Assembly (NCBI RefSeq): GCF_028737215.1
Contig: NZ_JAQZAM010000007.1
Span: 62,001 to 126,000, forward strand
Source of the DNA: Actinomycetospora chibensis
Lineage (GTDB): Bacteria > Actinomycetota > Actinomycetes > Mycobacteriales > Pseudonocardiaceae
Direction of reading: 5' to 3'
Length of the DNA: 64,000 bases
The notes under the pieces were generated by a model that had not been told where the DNA came from, did no database searches, and worked only from the letters and a program-made list of their open reading frames with translations. A program made the position numbers and the translations under genes. This document shows positions 34,585 through 45,751 of the stretch, one piece after another. Each line of letters opens with the position of its first letter. Position 1 is the first letter of the stretch.

Positions 34585-34992
34585 TCATTCGGTGTTCCCC
34601 GGCACGCCGGTGAGGAACGGCCGGACCTCGAGCCACTCGTGGATCGGCTCGCCTCCGGCCCCGGGCGCGGCGGACAGCTCGCCGGCGAGCTCGAGCGCGC
34701 GGTCCCAGGACTCCACGTCGATGATCATCCAGCCGGCGATGAGGTCCTTGGTCTCCGCGAACGGGCCGTCGGTGACCGGCGGGCGCCCCTCGCCGTCGTG
34801 GCGGACGAAGGCGCCCTCGGCCGAGAGGGCCTGGCTGTCGACGAACTCGCCGGTCTCCACCAGGCGCTTCGCGAAGTCGCTCATGTACGTCATGTGGGCG
34901 TCGACCTCCTCCGGCGTCCACTGGTCCATGGGCGGGGAGTCCACGGCCGGGGCCGGACCGCCGCGGTAGTGCTTCAGCATCAGGTACTTCAC
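34585..34992 (-). CDS. YCII-related (DGPF domain) protein
   Basis: A 135-residue YCII/DGPF-fold protein: VKYLMLKHYRGG opens, VTDGPFAETKDLIAGWMIIDVES is the DGPF signature, and EVRPFL closes the dimeric ferredoxin-like fold. These proteins are encoded next to ECF42 sigma factors, and their molecular role is unsettled. GTG 34992 has GGAGAG upstream. It is the first gene of the two-gene unit with the sigma factor. Confidence 0.93.
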   Translation of the reverse strand: MKYLMLKHYRGGPAPAVDSPPMDQWTPEEVDAHMTYMSDFAKRLVETGEFVDSQALSAEGAFVRHDGEGRPPVTDGPFAETKDLIAGWMIIDVESWDRALELAGELSAAPGAGGEPIHEWLEVRPFLTGVPGNTE

Positions 34993-35160
34993 GGTCGCTC
35001 TCCTTCGTCGTGGCGACCCTCCTCGGCCGCTCGTACCCCTGGGACGGAGCCACCGCCCGGTTCTCGACACAGGATCGCCGAACGATCCCGGGAGATTCTC
35101 GGGAGACTTCACCGGCGCCTTCACCGGAGCACTGTCAGGGGTCGGTGATGGCATGTCCCC

Positions 35161-35858
35161 ATGAGGTGGGACGCGCAGGTGAGCGGGTGGCTGGACGACG
35201 TGCTCGCGGCGATCCGCGACACCGGGCTGGCGGAGCTCGTCGAGACCACCGTGGCCGACGTGTGGGAGCGCAACGTCGACCGGTTCGACCCCGTCGTCGC
35301 GGGCGACACCGCCACCTCGCTCGGGATCACGGCGTCGGAGAACATCCGCACGCTGCTGCTGCGGGTCGACCACGAGCGGTGGGCCGCGCGCGGGGTGGTG
35401 GCCACCTCGGTGCAGCAGGCCCTCGTCCTGCGGATCGGCGTGCGCCGGGTGCTGCTGATGAAGGTCGCCGACCGCCGGCTGCACCCCGAGGAGGACGACG
35501 AGCACGACTGGTCGGGCATCCGGTGGGACGTCGCCAGCGACGTCCGCAGGCTCGCCGCGGAGGACAACGCGCGGCGGTACGAGCCGTGCGTCGAGCACCA
35601 GACGGCCAGACGTGGTGGCCCGGCCTCGTCCCGGGCGCCGTGGACGACCCCGAGGGCCTGCGCCACCTCGTGCTGGTCTGGGCAGGGGACCCCGTCGGCG
35701 GGACGACGGCGGGCTGGCTCGGTGTGCCCTACGCGGGTCCGCCCGGCTCGCCGCCGTGGCTCGCGATCACGCCGGTCTGGCACCACGGGCCCGGCGACGT
35801 CCCGCGCCCGCGCGAGCCGATCGTCGTGGTCCCGCGGTCGGGGGCCGGCCGTGCCTGA
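35161..35858 (+). pseudogene. conserved-looking hypothetical gene split by a frameshift
   Basis: The first 145 or so codons run in one frame (ATG 35161: GWLDDVLAAIRDTGLAELVE, then SLGITASENIRTLLLR, then DNARRYEPCVEH), with coding-like composition until about 35600. The continuation (TWWPGLVPGAVDDPEGLRHL, LVWAGDPVGGTTAGWLGVPY and WLAITPVWH) is in the frame shifted by one, from about 35600 to the TAG-less stop at 35858. Joined, they give one protein of about 231 residues; each alone reads into nonsense. A one-base deletion near 35590-35612 would explain it, either a real pseudogene or a sequencing error. The function is unrecognised. Short tracts such as CGTGGTGGCCCGG lie at the junction. Confidence 0.7.
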
Positions 35859-35874
35859 CGACGGATCGTGGGGT

Positions 35875-37152
35875 TCAGCTCGCCGCGAGCGGGGTGCGCA
35901 GGTCGGCGGCGGGGAAGGGCGGCAGCTCGTCGGCACGCAGGGACGCCCGGCCCGCGCCGCGCCAGGCGCGGGCGACGAGGTCGGCGTCCTCCTCGGTGAC
36001 GAGGTTGCCCATGACCCGCAGGGCCACGGTCATCAGCATCCGCGAGCGCATGCCCACCGGGCCTGCGAGCGGGAGCAGGCGGGGCACGGTCAGCAGCCCG
36101 GCGAGGCGGCGGGCGATGGAGAACGCCGAGCCGTACTGGCGGCGCAGCGTCGCCGGCCAGGCGAGGGAGAGGTCCCCGCCGTCACCCTCGTCGCCGAGCA
36201 GGCCCGCGATGGTCCGCCCGCTCTCCAGGCCGTAGTCGATGCCCTCCCCGTTGAGCGGGTTCACCAGGCCGGCGGCGTCGCCCACCAGCGCCCAATTGGG
36301 GCCGGCGACGCCGGACACGGCGCCACCCATCGGCAGCAGGGCCGACGCGACGTCGCGCACCTCGCCCTCGAGCTGCCAGTCCTCGCGGCGCTGGGCGGCG
36401 TAGTGCGCGATCAGCGAGCGCAGCCGCACGTTGGCGGGGCGGGCCTCGGTGGCGAGGGTCCCGACGCCGATGTTCACGTGCCCGTCGTGCAGCGGGAACA
36501 CCCAGCCGTAGCCGGAGAGCACCTCGTCGTCGGTGCCGCGCAGCTCCAGGTGCGACGAGATCCACTCGTCGTCGTGACGGCCCGAGCGGACGTAGGCGCG
36601 GGCGGCGACCCCGTAGGCCGTGTCGCGGTGCCACACCCGCCCGAGCACCCGCCCGAGGGTCGACCGCGCGCCGTCGGCCACCACGAGGCGGCGGCACGCG
36701 ATGGTCCGCGGGCCCTCGGCGGTGTCGAACACCACGCCGGACACCCGGTCGCCGTCGCGCTCGACGTCCACCGCGCGGGCGCCCTCCACCGGCTGCGCGC
36801 CCCGCTCCAGGGCCACGGACCGGATGCGGGCGTCGAGCTCGGTGCGCGCCACCGCGCCGCCGTGCGCCGGCAGCGAGCCGCCCGGCCACGGCAGGGTCAG
36901 CAGCTGCCCGAACCCGGCGGCGCGCAGGCCGCGGTTCTGGCCCCGCCCGCGCACCCAGTCGCCCAGGCCCAGGTGCTCCAGCTCGGCGATGGCCCGCGGG
37001 GTCAGGCCGTCGCCGCACGCCTTGTCGCGCGGGAAGACCGCGGCGTCGGCGAGGACGACGTCGTGGCCGGCGTCGGCCGCCCAGGCCGCGGCGGCCGAGC
37101 CGGCGGGACCGGCGCCCACGACGAGGACGTCGGTACGCGTCGGGGTGCTCAC
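35875..37152 (-). CDS. geranylgeranyl reductase-family FAD oxidoreductase
   Basis: A 425-residue flavoprotein. The Rossmann loop VLVVGAGPAGSAAAAWAA is near the N-terminus, followed by FPRDKACGDGLTPRAI, which is the family signature, then VVADGARSTLGR and the second FAD motif LVGDAAGLVNPLNGEGIDYGLESG. This family saturates isoprenoid chains; the actinobacterial member MenJ reduces a menaquinone isoprene unit, and that is a reasonable guess here. GTG 37152 (VSTPTRTDV) has GGAG just upstream and is preferred to the track start 20 codons earlier. It is divergent from truB with 71 bases between starts. Confidence 0.9.
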   Translation of the reverse strand: MSTPTRTDVLVVGAGPAGSAAAAWAADAGHDVVLADAAVFPRDKACGDGLTPRAIAELEHLGLGDWVRGRGQNRGLRAAGFGQLLTLPWPGGSLPAHGGAVARTELDARIRSVALERGAQPVEGARAVDVERDGDRVSGVVFDTAEGPRTIACRRLVVADGARSTLGRVLGRVWHRDTAYGVAARAYVRSGRHDDEWISSHLELRGTDDEVLSGYGWVFPLHDGHVNIGVGTLATEARPANVRLRSLIAHYAAQRREDWQLEGEVRDVASALLPMGGAVSGVAGPNWALVGDAAGLVNPLNGEGIDYGLESGRTIAGLLGDEGDGGDLSLAWPATLRRQYGSAFSIARRLAGLLTVPRLLPLAGPVGMRSRMLMTVALRVMGNLVTEEDADLVARAWRGAGRASLRADELPPFPAADLRTPLAAS

Positions 37153-37223
37153 GGCTCCAGGATGCCTGCTGAACTCCCGGGCGGCCTGATCGGCGCCCGT
37201 GACGACGGGCATGATGGCCCGCC

Positions 37224-38177
37224 GTGTCCGGACGTGGTGGGGGAGCGCCCCGAGAACGCCGTGAGCGACGGGAGCCCCCGCCGCCGGGGCTGCTCGTGGT
37301 GGACAAGCCGGCGGGCTGGACGTCCCACGACGTCGTGGGACGGGCGCGGCGGCTGGTGGGCACGCGCAAGGTCGGGCACGCGGGCACGCTCGACCCCATG
37401 GCCACCGGCGTCCTGGTGCTGGGCGTCGAGAGGGCCACCAAGCTCCTCGGGCACCTGGCGCTCGACACCAAGACCTACCTCGCCACGATCCGGCTCGGCC
37501 TGGCGACCGACACCGACGACGCCGAGGGTGAGCCGATCGGCCATCCGGTCGACGCCACCGGGATCGGCGACGACGCGGTGGCCGAGGGCGTGGCGGCCCT
37601 GACGGGTGAGATCCAGCAGGTGCCGAGCAGCGTGTCGGCGATCAAGGTCGACGGTCGTCGGGCCTACGAGCGCGCCCGCGCCGGCGAGGAGGTCCGCCTC
37701 GACGCCCGGCCGGTGACGGTCGGACGCTTCGACGTGCTCGCGGCGCGCACCGAGGGCCCGTTCCGCGACCTCGACGTCCTCGTCGACTGCTCGTCGGGCA
37801 CCTACGTCCGCGCCCTGGCCCGCGACCTGGGCGCCGGGCTCGGCGTCGGTGGGCACCTCACAGCGCTGCGGCGCACGCGGGTCGGCCCGTTCACGCTCGC
37901 CCACGCCCGCACCCTGGAGACCCTGGCCGGCGAGGAGGAGCAGCAGGGCCGCGCGGCCCTGTCGCTGGACCTCGACGCCGCCGTCGCCACGGCCTTCCCG
38001 CGCCGCGACGCGGACACCGAGGAGGCCGCGAGCCTGGCGCACGGCCGCCCGCTCGCGGCCGCGGGCAGGCCCGGGACGGTGGGGGTCTTCGGCCCCGACG
38101 GGCACGTCGTCGGGCTCGTCGCCGACGACCGCGGCGCCGCCCGCCCCGTCCTGGTGCTCGCGCCGGCCGGGACGTGA
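37224..38177 (+). CDS. truB: tRNA pseudouridine(55) synthase
   Basis: A 317-residue TruB that converts U55 of tRNA T-loops to pseudouridine. The core is LLVVDKPAGWTSHDVVGR, then GHAGTLDPMATGVL with the catalytic Asp, then YLATIRLGLATDTDD and a C-terminal PUA-like region. A 20-residue Arg/Glu-rich head precedes the fold, so a start further downstream is possible, but GTG 37224 is the first in-frame start. Downstream are 14-bp tandem repeats and then ribF, an order typical of Gram-positive bacteria (truB-ribF-rpsO). Confidence 0.95.
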   Translation: MSGRGGGAPRERRERREPPPPGLLVVDKPAGWTSHDVVGRARRLVGTRKVGHAGTLDPMATGVLVLGVERATKLLGHLALDTKTYLATIRLGLATDTDDAEGEPIGHPVDATGIGDDAVAEGVAALTGEIQQVPSSVSAIKVDGRRAYERARAGEEVRLDARPVTVGRFDVLAARTEGPFRDLDVLVDCSSGTYVRALARDLGAGLGVGGHLTALRRTRVGPFTLAHARTLETLAGEEEQQGRAALSLDLDAAVATAFPRRDADTEEAASLAHGRPLAAAGRPGTVGVFGPDGHVVGLVADDRGAARPVLVLAPAGT

Positions 38178-38199
38178 GCTCCGGGAGTGACCGCCGGGC

Positions 38200-38241
38200 C
38201 GTGATCGCCGGGACGTGATCGCCGGGACGTGATCGCCGGGA
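38200..38241. repeat. 14-bp tandem repeat between truB and ribF
   Basis: CGTGATCGCCGGGA is repeated exactly three times (38200-38213, 38214-38227, 38228-38241), with a degenerate unit before it (GAGTGACCGCCGGGC) and a partial one after it (CTGATCACC). The unit is non-coding in the plus direction and lies 50 bases before the ribF promoter box. Confidence 0.88.
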
Positions 38242-38289
38242 CTGATCACCGACGCGCGCCCGACACGGCGCCCGTGCGGGCCCCGCCCG

Positions 38290-38295
38290 TAGGCT
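38290..38295 (+). promoter_or_regulatory. putative -10 box of ribF
   Basis: TAGGCT followed by 7 bases and the GTG start at 38303, a leaderless arrangement. No Shine-Dalgarno is present. Confidence 0.42.
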
Positions 38296-38302
38296 CGCCG
38301 CC

Positions 38303-39250
38303 GTGCAACGCTGGCGGGGACTCGACGGTGTGCCGTCGGGCTGGGGTCGATGCGTGGTGACGATCGGCGTCTTCGACGGCGTGCACCGCGGCCACCAGCA
38401 GCTCATCGCCCGCGCGGTGGCCCACGGACGCGAGCTGGGCCTGCCGACCGTGCTGATCACGTTCGACCCGCACCCCGCCTCGGTGCTGCGCCCCGGCACC
38501 CACCCGGCCCGGCTGACGTCGCTGGCCCGGCGCGCCGAGCTGGTCGCCGAGCTCGGGATCGACGCCTTCTGGGTGCTGCCGTTCACGCCGGACCTCGCCC
38601 GCGTGGCGCCGGACGAGTTCGTGCACGAGCTGCTCGTCGACCGGCTGCACGCGGCGATGGTGGTCGTCGGACGCAACTTCACCTACGGCTACCGCGCCGC
38701 GGGGGACGTCACCGAGCTCGAGCGCCTGGGCCAGCGCTTCGGCTTCGCCGCCGAGGGCGTCGACCTCGTCGCCGACCCCTCGGTCGCGCTGACCGGGTCG
38801 CCGGTGACGTTCTCGTCGACCTACGTGCGCGCCTGCATCAGCGCCGGCGACGTCCGGGCCGCCGCCGAGGCGCTCGGCCGGCCGCACCGCCTCGAGGGCG
38901 TCGTCGTACGCGGCGACCAGCGGGGCCGCGAGCTGGGCTACCCGACCGCGAACGTCGACTGCGGCGAGCACGCCGCGATCCCCGCGGACGGGGTGTACGC
39001 GTGCTGGTTCCACCATCGCGGGCGCAGGCGCGCGGCGGCGACGTCGGTGGGCACCAACCCGACGTTCTCGGGCCGTGAGCGCACCGTCGAGGCGTTCGTG
39101 CTCGACACCGACGAGGACCTCTACGGGGCCCGCGTCGCGGTCGACTTCGTCGAGCGCATCCGGGGGATGGACCGCTTCGACTCGATCGACGAGCTCATCG
39201 CCACGATGGACCGCGACGTCGTGCGCACCCGCGAGGTCCTGGGCGTCTGA
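38303..39250 (+). CDS. ribF: bifunctional riboflavin kinase/FAD synthetase
   Basis: A 315-residue RibF that makes FMN and FAD from riboflavin. The N-terminal FAD synthetase domain has VTIGVFDGVHRGHQQLI (nucleotidyltransferase HxGH motif) and FSSTYVR. The C-terminal kinase domain has RGRELGYPTANV and the active-site PTFSGRERTVEAF with DLYGARVAVDFVERIRG. Length is normal. Start at GTG 38303 as given by the leaderless -10 box. The next gene begins 81 bases downstream. Confidence 0.96.
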   Translation: MQRWRGLDGVPSGWGRCVVTIGVFDGVHRGHQQLIARAVAHGRELGLPTVLITFDPHPASVLRPGTHPARLTSLARRAELVAELGIDAFWVLPFTPDLARVAPDEFVHELLVDRLHAAMVVVGRNFTYGYRAAGDVTELERLGQRFGFAAEGVDLVADPSVALTGSPVTFSSTYVRACISAGDVRAAAEALGRPHRLEGVVVRGDQRGRELGYPTANVDCGEHAAIPADGVYACWFHHRGRRRAAATSVGTNPTFSGRERTVEAFVLDTDEDLYGARVAVDFVERIRGMDRFDSIDELIATMDRDVVRTREVLGV

Positions 39251-39331
39251 GCCCGGTTTCCCCGAACGGCACCCACCGCCGCGGCCCGGCTGTCACCATC
39301 GCCGCGCAGGGGAGAGCCGGAGGGTGGCGGG

Positions 39332-39775
39332 TTGGGCGGGCAGGTGGGCGGGACGGACGCCGTGCGGCGCAACCGGGAGCTGCAGCGCCGCTTCTACGGC
39401 GAGCCGCTGGGCGACCGCCTGCGTCGTCTCCTGGGCGCGCTCGACGTCTCCCAGGCGGTGCTGGCCGCGGCGCTCGGGGTGAGCTCCCCGATGCTCTCCC
39501 AGCTCATGAGCGGCCGGCGGGTCAAGATCGGGTCGCCCGCGGTCCTGGGCCGGCTCCTCCTGCTCGAGCAGCGGGTCGCCGCCGGCGACGCGGGGAGCGG
39601 CCCGGAGGCGGTCGCCCGACTGCTCTCCGAGGTCCGGGAGGCGGAGCTCCGCAACGACTACGACCTGCTGCGCACCGTCGCCGGACCCGAGGAGCTCGCC
39701 GCCGCCGCAGCGACGCTCGATCCCGGCTTCCCGTCGCTGGCCGGGCTGCTCCGCCGGGCCGCCGCCGGCGGGTGA
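39332..39775 (+). CDS. helix-turn-helix DNA-binding protein
   Basis: A 147-residue protein. Residues about 30-75 form an XRE-like helix-turn-helix: DRLRRLLGALDVSQAVLAAAL, then SSPMLSQLMSGRRVKIG, with the typical Q-----LG-S--M-SQL spacing. The rest is helical and Ala/Leu-rich with no cysteine or sensor motif. TTG 39332 has GGAGGG at 39319-39324, and GTG 39344 is an alternative. It lies between ribF and rpsO, where related actinobacteria also have a small DNA-binding protein. The regulated gene is unknown. Autoregulation is possible, but no operator is obvious. Confidence 0.8.
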   Translation: MGGQVGGTDAVRRNRELQRRFYGEPLGDRLRRLLGALDVSQAVLAAALGVSSPMLSQLMSGRRVKIGSPAVLGRLLLLEQRVAAGDAGSGPEAVARLLSEVREAELRNDYDLLRTVAGPEELAAAAATLDPGFPSLAGLLRRAAAGG

Positions 39776-39994
39776 GCCGGGCCGCGACGTGGGCGCGGCG
39801 GGCCCGCAGCAGCCGGTGTCGGGGTCGTCGGTACACTCGATGACGATTCGCCTGGCTGCGGTCCGTGGTGGCCGGGCGGCGGGTGGACCGGGCGTGCCCG
39901 TCCCCCGAGAGCGTGCGACATCCCCCGACGAGCTCGTCGTGGCGGATGCCGCCGATCGTCACGGCACCGATGGCACAGAAGGAGCACCGCCCCC

Positions 39995-40264
39995 GTGGCA
40001 CTGACCACCGAGCAGAAGAAGTCGACGCTCGCCGAGTACGGCGTGCACGAGACCGACACCGGGTCGCCCGAAGCGCAGGTCGCGCTGCTGACGCAGCGCA
40101 TCGTGCGGCTCACCGAGCACCTCAAGATGCACAAGCACGACCACCACTCGCGTCGCGGGCTGCTGCTGCTGGTCGGCCGCCGCCGGCGCCTGCTCAAGTA
40201 CGTCGCCTCCGTCGACGTCGCCCGCTACCGCTCGCTGATCGAGCGGCTGGGGCTGCGTCGCTGA
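39995..40264 (+). CDS. rpsO: 30S ribosomal protein S15
   Basis: An 89-residue S15, the standard length. [34 protein letters not shown] and [26 protein letters not shown] are family hallmarks and include the rRNA-contacting HxxDxxSRRGL. It binds the central domain of 16S rRNA. GTG 39995 has AAGGAG at 39979-39984. The 219-base region upstream has no coding signal and probably holds the promoter. A pnp gene follows, as is usual. Confidence 0.97.
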   Translation: MALTTEQKKSTLAEYGVHETDTGSPEAQVALLTQRIVRLTEHLKMHKHDHHSRRGLLLLVGRRRRLLKYVASVDVARYRSLIERLGLRR

Positions 40265-40294
40265 CGAGGCTGCCCTGAATCCCGCGCCCGCTCC

Positions 40295-40324
40295 GCGCCG
40301 ACCGGCCACGATGCCGGTCGGCGC
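40295..40324 (+). terminator. hairpin between rpsO and pnp
   Basis: Perfect 12-bp arms GCGCCGACCGGC/GCCGGTCGGCGC (40295-40306/40313-40324) around CACGAT, 31 bases after the rpsO stop. It could be the rpsO terminator or the leader structure through which PNPase and RNase III control pnp, as described in other bacteria. Confidence 0.6.
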
Positions 40325-40540
40325 GCAGGCGTGCGCACCACATCTCGGCCCGACCACCACCGCCCGCGCATCCGGGACGCCCGCGCGTCGGCCGGTCCTC
40401 GGTAGTGGCCCCCGGAATCGTCCTCAGTCCTCAGTACTGGGGCGGAGCCCGGGGGCTTCGATCGATGACCGCTCGCTCGCCGACCGCGTCGCGGAGAGAG
40501 CCGGGGGCGGGACGTGGTGGGGCCACGAGGAGGAACCCTC

Positions 40541-42879
40541 ATGACCCAGCCCGCAACATCCACGACCGCAACATCCACCGACGGAGTCCACGAGACCACC
40601 GCGGTGCTGGACAACGGTGCCTACGGCACCCGCACCGTCCGCTTCGAGACGGGCCGCCTGGCCCGCCAGGCGGCCGGCGCCGTCGTCGCCTACCTCGACG
40701 ACGACACGATGCTGCTCTCCGCGACGACCGCCTCGAAGCGGCCGAAGGACAACTTCGACTTCTTCCCGCTGACGGTCGACGTCGAGGAGCGCATGTACGC
40801 CGCGGGCCGGATCCCCGGCTCGTTCTTCCGCCGCGAGGGCCGCCCGTCCACGGACGCGATCCTCACCTGCCGGCTCATCGACCGTCCGTTGCGCCCGACC
40901 TTCGTCGGCAACCTGCGCAACGAGGTCCAGGTCGTCATCACGGTCCAGAGCCTGGACCCGAAGGACCCCTACGACGTCCTGGCGATCAACGCCGCGTCGG
41001 CGTCGACCCAGATCTCGGGCCTGCCGTTCGACGGCCCGATCGGCGCCACCCGGGTGGCCCTGATCAACGGCCAGTGGGTCGCGTTCCCGACCTGGGAGCA
41101 GCTCAAGAGCGCCGTGTTCGACATGGTCATCGCCGGCTCGATCACGGCCGACGGCGGCGACGTCGCCATCGCGATGGTCGAGGCCGAGGCCACCGACCAC
41201 GCCATCGGCCTCATCGGCGAGGGCGCCCCGGCGCCCACCGAGGAGATCGTCGCCCAGGGCATGGAGGCGGCGAAGCCGTTCATCCGCACCCTGTGCGAGG
41301 CCCAGAAGGAGCTCTACCGGGTCACCGGGACGACGACGAAGGACTACCCGACCTTCCCGGCGTACCAGGACGACGTCCTCTCCGCGGTCACGTCGGCGGT
41401 CGGCGACGAGCTCGACAAGACGATGTCCATCGCCGGCAAGCACGAGCGTGACGACGCCCAGGACGCCCTCAAGGACCGCCTGGTCACCGAGCTCGGGCCC
41501 AAGTTCGAGGGCCGCGAGAAGGAGATCGGCGAGGCGTTCCGCTCGCTGAACAAGTCGACGGTCCGCAAGCGGATCCTCACCGACGGCTTCCGCATCGACG
41601 GCCGCGGCACCACGGACATCCGCCCGCTGGCCGCCGAGGTCGAGGTGATCCCGCGGGCCCACGGCTCGGCGCTGTTCGAGCGCGGTGAGACCCAGATCCT
41701 GGGCGTCACCACGCTGAACATGCTCCGGCTCGAGCAGAACATCGACTCGCTCGGCCCGGAGACCACCAAGCGGTACATGCACCACTACAACTTCCCGCCG
41801 TTCTCCACCGGCGAGACCGGCCGCGTGGGCTCGCCCAAGCGCCGCGAGATCGGTCACGGCGCGCTCGCCGAGCGGGCGCTCGTGCCGGTGCTGCCCACCC
41901 GCGAGGAGTTCCCCTACGCGATCCGGCAGGTCTCCGAGGCCCTGGGCTCCAACGGGTCCACCTCGATGGGCTCGGTCTGCGCCTCGACGATGTCGCTGCT
42001 CAACGCCGGTGTGCCGCTGAAGGCCCCGGTCGCCGGCATCGCCATGGGCCTCGTCTCGGGCGAGGTCGACGGCGAGCAGAAGTTCGTCGCGCTGACCGAC
42101 ATCCTCGGTGCCGAGGACGCGTTCGGTGACATGGACTTCAAGGTCGCCGGCACGAAGGACTTCGTGACCGCGCTCCAGCTCGACACCAAGCTCGACGGCA
42201 TCCCCTCCGAGGTGCTGGGCAAGGCGCTGACGCAGGCCCGCGGCGCCCGCCTCGCGATCCTCGACGTCATGGCCGAGGCCATCGACGCGCCCGACGAGAT
42301 GAGCGAGTTCGCCCCGCGCATCACCACGGTGAAGGTGCCCGTCGACAAGATCGGCGAGGTCATCGGCCCGAAGGGCAAGATGATCAACTCGATCACCGAG
42401 GAGACCGGCGCCGACATCTCCATCGAGGACGACGGCACGATCTACGTCGGTGCGGCGGACGGGCCCAGCGCCCAGGCCGCGATCGACCGGATCAACGCCA
42501 TCGCCAACCCGCAGCTGCCGAAGATCGGCGAGCGCTTCCTCGGCACGGTGGTCAAGACCGCCGCGTTCGGCGCGTTCGTCTCGCTGCTGCCCGGCCGCGA
42601 CGGCCTGGTGCACATCTCGAAGCTCGGCGGCGGCAAGCGGATCGGCAAGGTCGAGGACGTCGTCAACGTCGGCGACAAGCTGCGCGTCGAGATCACCGAC
42701 ATCGACAACCGCGGCAAGATCAGCCTGATCCCGGTCCAGGAGGAGGACGCGGCCGCCGCCACCAACGGCGACGGCGGGTCCGACGCCACGGGCTCCGAGG
42801 CCCCGGCCGAGGCCGGGTCGGCCCCGGCCGCCGCGACCTCCGGTGCCGTCACCGGCGCCATCGGGGGTTCGTCGCCGGA

Positions 42880-42883
<4 letters not shown>
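40541..42883 (+). CDS. pnp: polyribonucleotide nucleotidyltransferase
   Basis: A 780-residue PNPase, a phosphorolytic 3'-5' exonuclease and polymerase. It has a first RNase PH domain with [25 protein letters not shown], an alpha linker, a second RNase PH domain with [14 protein letters not shown] and [16 protein letters not shown], a KH domain ([13 protein letters not shown]) and an S1 domain ([17 protein letters not shown]). The tail is Ala/Gly-rich. In actinobacteria this enzyme also makes poly(A)-like tails. ATG 40541 has GAGGAGG at 40527-40533. The stop overlaps the M16 peptidase GTG (GTGA). Confidence 0.97.
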
Positions 42884-44966
<2,083 letters not shown>

Positions 44967-44967
44967 G

Positions 44968-45021
44968 TGCGAGCCTGGGGGCCACGCTGACGTCCAACGT
45001 CAGAAAAGCCCCCCAGCTCAC
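44968..45021. terminator. bidirectional hairpin between dapB and GNAT gene
   Basis: The inner CTGACGT/ACGTCAG hairpin (44987-44993/44997-45003) is nested in an imperfect GAGCC-TGGGGG/CCCCCC-AGCTC stem. It lies between converging genes and has AAAA after the inner stem. The right end CTCAC and left start GAGTGCG resemble the GTGAG palindromes loosely. Confidence 0.55.
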
Positions 45022-45022
45022 T

Positions 45023-45616
45023 TCAGGGCAGCAGGGGCAGGTCCAGGTCGTCGAGCGACGGCTCGGGCCGGAACTCCAGGTCCAGGGTGCCGCCGACGCG
45101 GATCTCACGCAGCGGGCGCCCGCCGGCGTCGAGGGTGCGCACCGTGCCGTCGGGGTCCCAGCCCGCGCGCTCGTAGAAGCGGCGCGAGGCGACGTCCCGC
45201 TCGGGCACCCACGCGATCGCCCGCGTCGCACCCCCGGCGCGCAGGGCGGAGGCGGTCTCGACGAGCAGGCGCCCGCCGTGCCCGCGGCGACCCCAGCGCG
45301 GTTCGACGAGCAGCGCGGCGACCAGGCCCACCGAGGACGCGTCGTCGGGCACCGCACCGGCGGCGTCCGCGAGGTCCTCGGTCGACGCCGGGCCCGCCGC
45401 GCAGAAGCCGACCACCGCGTCGCTCTCGACGGCGATCCGCACCGCCCCCGCGGCGATCGGGTCCGCCCAGGCCCGGGCGACGGCGTCGGTGTCGAACCCG
45501 TCCACCGCCCCCGGCGGGAGCAGCTCGGCGTACGCCGAGGTCCACACCGTGCGCTGGACCTGCGCCACCGCGTCCGCGTCGGCGGCGGTGGCGGGGCGGA
45601 CGGAGGCGAGCGCCAT
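45023..45616 (-). CDS. GNAT-family N-acetyltransferase
   Basis: A 197-residue acetyltransferase. RPATAADADAVAQVQRTVW is the usual opening and the acetyl-CoA loop is EPRWGRRGHGGRLL (motif A, R-x-x-G-x-G/A). WVPERDVASRRFYERAGW forms motif B. It would transfer an acetyl group from acetyl-CoA to a small amine or protein. ATG 45616 is chosen over GTG 45622 because TAGGGT lies 7 bases before it, a leaderless layout. It stands alone between dapB and the carbonic anhydrase gene. Confidence 0.9.
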   Translation of the reverse strand: MALASVRPATAADADAVAQVQRTVWTSAYAELLPPGAVDGFDTDAVARAWADPIAAGAVRIAVESDAVVGFCAAGPASTEDLADAAGAVPDDASSVGLVAALLVEPRWGRRGHGGRLLVETASALRAGGATRAIAWVPERDVASRRFYERAGWDPDGTVRTLDAGGRPLREIRVGGTLDLEFRPEPSLDDLDLPLLP

Positions 45617-45623
45617 GCCCACG

Positions 45624-45629
45624 ACCCTA
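45624..45629 (-). promoter_or_regulatory. putative -10 box of the GNAT gene
   Basis: TAGGGT on the minus strand, 7 bases before ATG 45616. Confidence 0.4.
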
Positions 45630-45751
45630 GAGACCCGCTGTCGTCCCGATCACCACGCGGTGCACCGTCGGCGCGGGACCGCCAGGATGCGGGCGGCAAC
45701 CGGACAGGACGGACGGGCAGCGTGGCCTCGCCGCGACACCCAGGAGGACAC

